Part shown: one piece after another, positions 1 to 5,143 of the stretch | Numbering within the stretch: position 1 is the stretch's first letter | Layout of the letters: each line of letters begins with the position of its first letter | Origin: Prolixibacteraceae bacterium | GTDB taxonomy: Bacteria > Bacteroidota > Bacteroidia > Bacteroidales > Prolixibacteraceae | Assembly (NCBI GenBank): GCA_023228025.1 | Contig: JALOCD010000135.1 | Coordinates: 1-10,036 of the forward strand | Length of the DNA stretch: 10,036 nucleotides | Direction of reading: 5' to 3' | Program-made: the position numbers and the translations under genes | The notes under the pieces: model-generated | The model's database searches: none | Told to the model about the DNA's origin: nothing | What the model saw: only the letters and a program-made list of their open reading frames with translations

Positions 1-12
1 GCAGGTGCGGGA

Positions 13-119
13 GAACCCCTGGTAAAAGAATGAACATCAAAACCGTCCGCGAATAAATGTCAAAAAATGAGATGTGGTTGGGATCGGACGGAATGAAAAA
101 CAAAAGAAAAAAGTGGAAA
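13..119. repeat. Composite hairpin repeat, copy 1 (left end cut by window)
   Basis: This aligns without gaps to 325-431 with about 7 mismatches over about 107 bases by hand comparison (about 93% identical). It begins with the right arm CCCCTGG (16-22) of a hairpin whose left arm is missing or outside the window. A second stem-loop follows, with perfect 7-bp arms CCGTCCG (43-49) and CGGACGG (85-91) around a 35-nt loop, then an A-rich stretch leading into GTGGAAA heptads. It resembles the mosaic REP/BIME-type intergenic elements of Bacteroidota. That class assignment is an inference. Confidence 0.75.
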
Positions 120-166
120 GTGGAAAGTGGAAAGTGGAAAGCTGAAAACTGAAAGTGGAGAGTGAC
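111..166. repeat. GTGGAAA heptad tract
   Basis: Tandem 7-bp units of GTGGAAA run for about four near-perfect copies. They then degrade into variants such as GCTGAAA, ACTGAAA and GTGGAGA. The unit is not a multiple of three and carries no sensible protein. Similar tracts occur at 422-476 and around 4993-5128, so the heptad is a recurring filler of intergenic space here. Confidence 0.85.
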
Positions 167-305
167 CGGCCCCCTGGGCTTAGCCGAAGGGGAAACGAAG
201 AAACGGAGAAACGGGGAAGCAATGAATCGCATGATGAAACGGGTAGACAATGTACGGACTAAAGCTATCCCGGGGTTAAGCCACGTAGTGGCGAAATCTT
301 GGTAG

Positions 306-431
306 CCAGGGGGGGAGCGTAGCGGAACCCCTGGTAAAAGAATGAGCATTAATATCGTCCGCGAACAAATGTCAAAAAATGAGATATGGTTGGGATCGGA
401 CGGAATGAAAAACAAAAGAAAAAAGTTGAAA
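306..431. repeat. Composite hairpin repeat, copy 2 (complete)
   Basis: This is the full form of the element. Hairpin A has arms CCAGGGG (306-312) and CCCCTGG (328-334) around a loop containing GAGCGTAGCGGAA. Stem-loop B has arms CGTCCG (356-361) and CGGACG (397-402) with a 35-nt loop. The seventh pair of copy 1 has become a T-G wobble here (355 with 403). An A-rich linker then runs into GTTGAAA heptads. The pair loss and scattered substitutions relative to copy 1 suggest older divergence rather than a recent duplication. Confidence 0.75.
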
Positions 432-476
432 GTTGAAAGTTGAAAGTTGAAAGTTGAAAGTGGAAAGTTGAAAGTG
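422..476. repeat. GTTGAAA heptad tract
   Basis: About seven consecutive 7-bp units run here, mostly GTTGAAA with one GTGGAAA, directly after composite repeat copy 2. In copy 1 the equivalent place holds GTGGAAA units. The array has therefore been homogenised separately at each site, while the position of the tract relative to the hairpins is conserved. Confidence 0.85.
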
Positions 477-499
477 TCAATGCAGTGAATCCAGCATGG

Positions 500-535
500 A
501 ACATGCGAGGAATTCTCTCCGCATCTTTGTACTTT
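500..535 (+). promoter_or_regulatory. Candidate Bacteroidota-type promoter for the GH29 gene
   Basis: CATCTTTG at 522-529 matches the Bacteroidota -7 consensus TAnnTTTG at all fixed positions but the first. It lies about 43 nt before the ATG at 573 and is followed by an A-rich leader typical of these genes. No convincing -33 TTTG box is visible at the expected distance, so the call rests on one element only. No Shine-Dalgarno is evident before the start codon. Confidence 0.4.
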
Positions 536-572
536 CACAAAAAAAAACTAACAAACAATTAAATATTACCCT

Positions 573-1982
573 ATGAAAAAAATTTTATTACTCTTGCTAA
601 TATCCGTGTTATGCCTTCAGGTCACCTTCGGTCAGGAGAGCAAAGATGCGCGCGACAAACGGATGCAATGGTGGCGCGAAGCGCGATTTGGTATGTTTAT
701 CCACTGGGGCCCCTATGCCGTCTGGGGTGGCGTCTACCATGGAAATGAACAAAAAAGAGGCGGCGCCGAATGGATCATGAACCGCTGCAAAATCCCGGTT
801 GCGGAGTACCAACAGGTTGCCTCGACCTTCAATCCGGTCAAATACGACCCAGAATCCTGGGTCTTGCTGACCAAAGAGGCAGGGATGAAATACATCGTTA
901 TCACCGCCAAGCACCACGATGGGTTCGCCATGTTCAAATCCAACGCCAGTAAATTCAACATTGCCGACTTTACCCCTTACAAAAAGGATGTGCTGGAGGC
1001 ATTGGCCAAGGCCTGCAAAAAACACAACATGAAGCTGGGATTTTACTATTCGCAGGCGCAGGATTGGAACAATCCGGGCGGAGCCGTCGCGCGCAAAGTG
1101 GCCAAAGAAGGTTGGGTAAATCCCGATTCTGCCAGAATAGATGCCTTTACGGCCGCCAACAAGGGGCACTGGGATCCGGCGCAACTCACCTCCACCATGG
1201 ATGAATACATCGACCGTGTTGCCATTCCGCAAGTAAAAGAGTTGATGACCAATTACGGGGAAGTTGCCGTTCTCTGGTGGGACACCCCAACCAACATGAC
1301 CGATGAGAACGCCCTGAAATTGCAGGCGCTGCTAAAACTTCAACCCAATATCATCACCAACGACAGGCTAAAACGCCCTAACTTTCCCGGAGATACTGGT
1401 ACGCCGGAGCAAAAGATCCCTGGCGCCAATGAGCTCGATGGAAGAGATTGGGAAACTTGCATGACCATGAACGGCACCTGGGGTTTCAGGACAAACGACG
1501 ACAAGTGGAAATCGCCCGAAACGCTGATTCGCAATCTCTGTGACATCGCTTCAAAAGGTGGCAACTACCTGCTCAATGTCGGACCGGACCCGCTTGGCCA
1601 GATTCCGCAACCCAGCATCGAAAGGCTGAAGGCGGTCGGCGCCTGGATGAAGATAAATGGCGAAGCAATCTATGCCACAAAGGCTTCCCCAATTGGGACA
1701 CTGCCCTGGGGCCGTTGCACGCAAAAAGTGTTTCATGGAAATACCATTCTCTATCTATCGGTATTCGACTGGCCAATAGATGGAAAACTGGTTGTCCCAG
1801 GACTTACCCAATCAGCGATATCAGCCCGTATTCTGGCTGATGGCATTGAATTGAAATCGATCACAACACCCACCGGGATGATCCTCCATGTCCCTGAAAA
1901 GGCGCCGGATGCTGTTGCCTCAGTGATCAGAGTCACCCTGAAAGGCATTTTAGCACAAGCAGAGGTTGGTGAAAAGAAATAG
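573..1982 (+). CDS. Secreted GH29 alpha-L-fucosidase
   Basis: Exo-acting retaining alpha-L-fucosidase, predicted to remove terminal L-fucose from glycans in the periplasm or outside the cell. Residues 1-20 form a signal peptide, with cleavage likely before Gln21. Cys14 lacks a proper lipobox, so I do not call a lipoprotein. The GH29 barrel follows, with the family blocks IHWGPYAVW (43-51), the His-His pair in TAKHHDGF (111-118) and NYLLNVGP (331-338). The nucleophile is best placed at Asp237 in VLWWDTP. The acid/base is Glu279 in TPEQ or Glu294 in WETC; Glu279 lies 42 residues after Asp237, the spacing I recall for the Thermotoga enzyme (Asp224/Glu266). A beta-sandwich domain covers about 375-469. 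The length of 469 aa is normal for the family. The next gene starts 280 bp downstream, after repeats. The start gives a canonical signal peptide and is well supported. Linkage preference cannot be read from sequence. Confidence 0.95.
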   Translation: MKKILLLLLISVLCLQVTFGQESKDARDKRMQWWREARFGMFIHWGPYAVWGGVYHGNEQKRGGAEWIMNRCKIPVAEYQQVASTFNPVKYDPESWVLLTKEAGMKYIVITAKHHDGFAMFKSNASKFNIADFTPYKKDVLEALAKACKKHNMKLGFYYSQAQDWNNPGGAVARKVAKEGWVNPDSARIDAFTAANKGHWDPAQLTSTMDEYIDRVAIPQVKELMTNYGEVAVLWWDTPTNMTDENALKLQALLKLQPNIITNDRLKRPNFPGDTGTPEQKIPGANELDGRDWETCMTMNGTWGFRTNDDKWKSPETLIRNLCDIASKGGNYLLNVGPDPLGQIPQPSIERLKAVGAWMKINGEAIYATKASPIGTLPWGRCTQKVFHGNTILYLSVFDWPIDGKLVVPGLTQSAISARILADGIELKSITTPTGMILHVPEKAPDAVASVIRVTLKGILAQAEVGEKK

Positions 1983-2103
1983 ATGAAAGTGGAGCGTTGA
2001 AAATAATGTGAAAATTGGAAAATGAAGCCAGCACCAGAGCGAAGCCGAAGGGAGAAAATGAGAAAATGAGAAGATGGGATGCGTTTAATCTTGAAATTTT
2101 GTA

Positions 2104-2117
2104 ATCCCGTCAGGGAT
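2104..2117. repeat. Small hairpin ATCCC-gtca-GGGAT
   Basis: Perfect 5-bp arms (2104-2108 and 2113-2117) surround a 4-nt loop, followed by GACCAATATTGTAG. It stands directly upstream of a larger G/C hairpin. A short CCC/GGG hairpin followed by an AT-rich linker is a pattern I recognise from intergenic repeats of Bacteroidota, but I cannot name the family. Confidence 0.5.
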
Positions 2118-2131
2118 GACCAATATTGTAG

Positions 2132-2235
2132 CCCGGGGTAAAGCGACGAAGGAGCGAAACCCCGGGTTAGAAATGATGAAGAATGAACCGTCCGCGAACA
2201 AATATTGAAAAATGAGAAAGGTCGGGATCGGACGG
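2132..2235. repeat. Composite hairpin repeat, copy 3 (diverged)
   Basis: This has the same two-part architecture as the copies near 13 and 306. Hairpin A has perfect 8-bp arms CCCGGGGT (2132-2139) and ACCCCGGG (2159-2166) around a 19-nt loop containing AAGCGACGAAGGAGCGAA. Stem-loop B has arms CCGTCCG (2188-2194) and CGGACGG (2229-2235) with a 34-nt loop, again opening with CGAACAAAT and closing with GGGAT. The arms of hairpin A differ from CCAGGGG in copy 2 but stay paired, which indicates that the fold rather than the sequence is kept. The heptad tract is missing here; the metallo-beta-lactamase gene begins 28 nt later. Confidence 0.7.
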
Positions 2236-2262
2236 AATGAACTAATAGAAATTAGAGAGAAA

Positions 2263-3015
2263 ATGAAAAATTGGATGATTGTCATATTGGTCGCACTAAT
2301 TCAATTCAATGGATTTTCGCAAGGTAATTATCAGCGAATCAAAGTTTCCGAAAATATTGAGCTGGTCAAATTGTCTGAAAATGCCTATGTGCACGTTTCC
2401 TCTTCTGAAATATCCGGATATGGCCTTGTCCAATCAAATGGACTGATTTTCATCAACGGGAATGAGGCCTTTCTTTTTGACACTCCTGTTACCGAATCCC
2501 AGACCAGGGAACTGGTAAATTGGATCAAAGGTTCATTGAAACTGAAGATCGTCGGATTTGCTCCCAACCATTGGCACAGCGACTGCATGGGCGGATTGGC
2601 CTATCTGAAAACCCAGGGAATCGAATCGTATGCCAGCAATAAAACGATCGAGATCGCCAAAGCAAAAAACTTACCCGTCCCAGTGCATGGCTTCAAAGAT
2701 TCGCTTCAACTACGGCTAGGTAATGCACAGATCATGCTTTACTATTTAGGAGCAGCCCATACCTCCGACAACATTGTGACCTGGATTCCCTCTGAACGAA
2801 TTTTGTTTGCCGGCTGTATGGTGAAGAGCCTGAATTCAAAAGATCTGGGAAACACCGGAGATGCCAACCTGGTTGCCTATCCGAAAACTTTGAATAAATT
2901 GCTGAACAAATTTACTTCCGCTAAAATTGTTATTCCCGGTCACGGGGATTTTGGCGGGATGGAATTGATCAAACATACCAAAGAATTATCTACCAAATTT
3001 TATGAGAAGAAGTAA
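2263..3015 (+). CDS. Secreted subclass B1 metallo-beta-lactamase, CcrA-like
   Basis: Zinc-dependent hydrolase of the subclass B1 metallo-beta-lactamase family, predicted to open beta-lactam rings in the periplasm. I use the ATG at 2263 (250 aa): it gives a signal peptide (cleavage near Gln20/Gly21) and normal B1 length. The earlier in-frame ATG at 2212 lies inside a hairpin repeat and would add 17 charged residues. All B1 zinc ligands are present: His103, His105 and Asp107 (HWHSD), His166 (GAAHTSDN), Cys185 (AGCMVK) and His227 (PGHGDFGG), plus the substrate-binding Lys188. Blocks such as DTPVTESQT, LPVPVHGF and GNTGDAN parallel CcrA of Bacteroides fragilis as I recall it. The last 14 nt overlap the next gene, a putative glycosidase, which suggests co-translation. 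Hand-counted GC in three 60-base lines is 70/180, against 99/180 in three GH95 lines, so separate acquisition is possible. Activity on antibiotics cannot be shown from sequence. Confidence 0.93.
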   Translation: MKNWMIVILVALIQFNGFSQGNYQRIKVSENIELVKLSENAYVHVSSSEISGYGLVQSNGLIFINGNEAFLFDTPVTESQTRELVNWIKGSLKLKIVGFAPNHWHSDCMGGLAYLKTQGIESYASNKTIEIAKAKNLPVPVHGFKDSLQLRLGNAQIMLYYLGAAHTSDNIVTWIPSERILFAGCMVKSLNSKDLGNTGDANLVAYPKTLNKLLNKFTSAKIVIPGHGDFGGMELIKHTKELSTKFYEKK

Positions 3016-4990
3016 ACTAACCCTGTTTGTAATTTTATTTTGTACCCTGATTGCCCAGGCGCAGAGGGATTTTGTCAGATGGAGCCTTTCGCCGGATGGT
3101 GGAATTGCCTGGACCATCAAACCCGGCGATATCCACAACGACAACATTGAAATGAGCGGAAGTCAAATTTCGGCCATTGTCACCTATGGAATCGATTCGG
3201 CTCAGGCGCCGATCCTGAAAAAACAGCTGATATTCCCGATGCTCAGGACCATTCCAAACAACACCCATGCCAGCTACTCCCGGAAATTTGACCAGGGAAG
3301 TGAACCCACTATTTTGGTGAATGGCACAGTCATCCAAGAGATCCCGGTGAGTTTTCACCACAAAGGGATGCTTACCATTTCGAGCCACACAAATACTCCG
3401 CTTTCGATTAACAAAATTATCTTCCCATCGGTCGACAAGGCCGCCTTTATCGAAATCTACAGGCTGAAAAACAATTCTACCTCAGCCCTTCCAATCGAAA
3501 TTGTCCATGATGTGGCAGATCTTCACAGCAAACCGGAGGAAGGTGTTTATGGCGAATATGTGGTCAGTGTCCAATCATCCAAAAAAGGGAATTTCACGAT
3601 CGAACCAAACGGAGAACTTGAATTCGCAGTGATATATTCGGCAAGAAAAGTCAACGAAGAGCCATATGCCTGGTCGGCCAACTGGGAGATGTCCAAGCGC
3701 GTTGAAATGATCAGCGGGATCCTTGGTAACCTCCGGCTCGAAACACCCAACGACACCATCAACCGCGAATTTTCATTCGCGAAAATCCGGGGCACCGAAA
3801 GCATTTATGACACCAAAGGCGGACTGATGCACGGACCTGGCGGAGGTGCCTATTACGCCGCGATCTGGGCCAACGACCAGGCCGAATACATCAACCCTTT
3901 CTTCCCTTTTCTGGGAAATATCAACGGCAACGAGTCGGCCATGAACTCTTTCCGCCATTTTGCCAGGTTTATGAATCCCGAATACAAACCTATCCCCAGT
4001 TCCATCATCGCCGAAGGGGTAAGCACCTGGCATGGGGCCAAGGACCGTGGCGACCAGGCGATGATCGCTTACGGCGCTTCACGTTTTGCCCTGGCTTACG
4101 GGGACAGGAATGCGGCCAATGAACTTTGGCCTCTGATAACATGGTGCCTCGAATACCTCGAACGGAAGAAATCGCCCGAAGGGGTCATTTTTTCCAATTC
4201 CGACGAGCTGGAAAACCGTTTCGAAAGCGGCGATTACAATCTGGCAACCAATTCGCTGGCTTATGGCGGACTCATCAGCGCAGCCCATCTGGCCATGCAG
4301 TTGGGGAAAACCAAGGAGGCAGCTTTGTATGAAAAACGTGCGGGCGAACTCCGTGGAGCGATCGAAAAATATTTTGGATGTAAAGTTCAGGGATTCGATA
4401 CCTACCGCTATTACGAGGGGAATATCAAACTCAGGGCCTGGATCTGCTACCCGCTCAACATGGGAATTTTCGACCGGAAAGAGGCGACCATGAAAGCGCT
4501 ATTTTCAGATTATTTGTGGAGCCGCAATGGAGTGCTAACCGAATCGGGCACCAAAACTTTTTGGGACAGATCGACCCTGCACACCTTCAAAGGTCTCTTC
4601 GCAGCAGGGGCCACCGATCAGGTAACGCCCTATTTTTGTTACTATTCTGCCAAAAGGTTGTTGGGCGAACATGTCCCCTATCCGGTAGAAGCCTGGCCGG
4701 AAGGGAACCAGCGACATTTATCGGCCGAATCCGGACTCTATTGCCGCGTGGTTACCGAAGGACTGTTTGGCATTGAACCTGTTGGCTTTCGCAGTTTTAC
4801 AATGACTCCACTTCTTCCGTCCGGTTGGAATTTTATGAAACTGAACAACATTAGGGCTTTTCAATCCGATTTCAACATCGAGGTATACCGCAAAGGGAAA
4901 AATGCCCGGGTGGTGGTCATCCAGTCGGGGAAAGTGCTCTTTGATAAAATTTGGGACCAAAAATCTAAAATAACTATCATGATGAAATAG
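3002..4990 (+). CDS. Secreted six-hairpin (alpha/alpha)6 putative glycosidase, family unassigned
   Basis: A 662-aa exported protein that I read as a glycoside hydrolase of the six-hairpin clan. The start at 3002 gives a clean signal peptide (residues 1-20, cleavage after AQA). A beta-rich N-terminal region (about 22-240) precedes a helical barrel (about 250-600) and a short beta C-terminus. Barrel features include WANDQAEY with Asp292 and Glu295, GDYNLATNS (410-418), TESGTKTFWD (513-522), and HLSAESGLYCR with Glu576, followed by VTEGLFGIEP. The ending resembles GH78- or GH63-like debranching folds, in which acidic residues at such sites act as general acid and base. That assignment of roles is inference; Asp292 and Glu576 are only the best candidates. 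It overlaps the metallo-beta-lactamase gene by 14 nt and lies 153 bp before GH95, which fits glycan breakdown. I cannot place it in a numbered GH family or name a substrate. A non-catalytic homologue is possible. Confidence 0.75.
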   Translation: MRRSKLTLFVILFCTLIAQAQRDFVRWSLSPDGGIAWTIKPGDIHNDNIEMSGSQISAIVTYGIDSAQAPILKKQLIFPMLRTIPNNTHASYSRKFDQGSEPTILVNGTVIQEIPVSFHHKGMLTISSHTNTPLSINKIIFPSVDKAAFIEIYRLKNNSTSALPIEIVHDVADLHSKPEEGVYGEYVVSVQSSKKGNFTIEPNGELEFAVIYSARKVNEEPYAWSANWEMSKRVEMISGILGNLRLETPNDTINREFSFAKIRGTESIYDTKGGLMHGPGGGAYYAAIWANDQAEYINPFFPFLGNINGNESAMNSFRHFARFMNPEYKPIPSSIIAEGVSTWHGAKDRGDQAMIAYGASRFALAYGDRNAANELWPLITWCLEYLERKKSPEGVIFSNSDELENRFESGDYNLATNSLAYGGLISAAHLAMQLGKTKEAALYEKRAGELRGAIEKYFGCKVQGFDTYRYYEGNIKLRAWICYPLNMGIFDRKEATMKALFSDYLWSRNGVLTESGTKTFWDRSTLHTFKGLFAAGATDQVTPYFCYYSAKRLLGEHVPYPVEAWPEGNQRHLSAESGLYCRVVTEGLFGIEPVGFRSFTMTPLLPSGWNFMKLNNIRAFQSDFNIEVYRKGKNARVVVIQSGKVLFDKIWDQKSKITIMMK

Positions 4991-4992
4991 AG

Positions 4993-5128
4993 GAGAGTGG
5001 AAAGTGGAGAGTTGAAAGTTGAAAGTTGAAAAAATTAGTAATCATATAATTCAATAATCACAACATGAAACAGATATTCCAATCCCATTTCTCAACTTTC
5101 CACTTTCAACTCTCCACTTTCAACTTTC
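4993..5128. repeat. Long inverted repeat made of heptads, before the GH95 gene
   Basis: Two oppositely oriented heptad tracts face each other across a 54-nt AT-rich spacer (5034-5087). The core arms, 5000-5019 and 5102-5121, are perfectly complementary over 20 bp. Pairing extends to 4993-5033 with 5088-5128, with mismatches at 4999, 5020 and 5030 and one G-T wobble, giving about 37 Watson-Crick pairs of 41. In RNA this would form one long stem ending about 15 nt before the GH95 start codon. It may terminate or attenuate transcription, protect the mRNA, or only reflect repeat inversion. No U-tract follows. Confidence 0.8.
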
Positions 5129-5143
5129 ATCTCAATCCTCGCC

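Larger units (their letters stand above)
1..572. other. Non-coding repeat mosaic upstream of the GH29 gene
   Basis: I see no credible gene here. The stretch holds two copies of a composite hairpin repeat 312 bp apart, each followed by a heptad tract. Between them, 167-305 is degenerate repeat-like sequence. It includes a GAAACG-rich run (about 190-219), a CCCGGGG half-arm (269-275) and a small hairpin GCCAC-gta-GTGGC (280-292). A promoter candidate sits near the right edge, just before the GH29 gene. The open frame on the minus strand at 37-222 is only the translation of the repeats. Confidence 0.8.
1983..2262. other. Repeat-filled gap between the GH29 and metallo-beta-lactamase genes
   Basis: There is no gene in this 280-bp gap. 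It carries a degenerate heptad remnant (about 1985-1999) and a run containing AGCGAAGCCGAAGGGA (from about 2038). Three hairpin elements follow in order and are listed separately. None has the U-tract of a typical intrinsic terminator directly after it, so it is unclear whether GH29 transcription ends here or continues into the next gene. Confidence 0.7.

Noticed and set aside
37..222. 61-aa open frame on the minus strand
   Set aside because: It is the antisense translation of the heptad array and hairpin repeat (Ser/Thr/Phe-rich low complexity), with no independent support.
422..476. Possible CRISPR array from regular repeats
   Set aside because: The units are contiguous 7-mers with no spacers, so this is a simple tandem repeat.
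573..632. Lipoprotein signal on the GH29 enzyme because of Cys14
   Set aside because: The residues before Cys14 (S-V-L) do not fit a lipobox, and a normal cleavage site before Gln21 is present.
609..1232. 207-aa open frame on the minus strand within GH29
   Set aside because: It lies fully opposite a gene with clear catalytic motifs, and its protein shows no recognisable domain.
3002..4990. Calling the six-hairpin protein a GH78 alpha-L-rhamnosidase
   Set aside because: Only the general barrel style and the AESGLY..EGLFGI-type ending are shared. The usual GH78 acidic signature is not clear enough to name the family.
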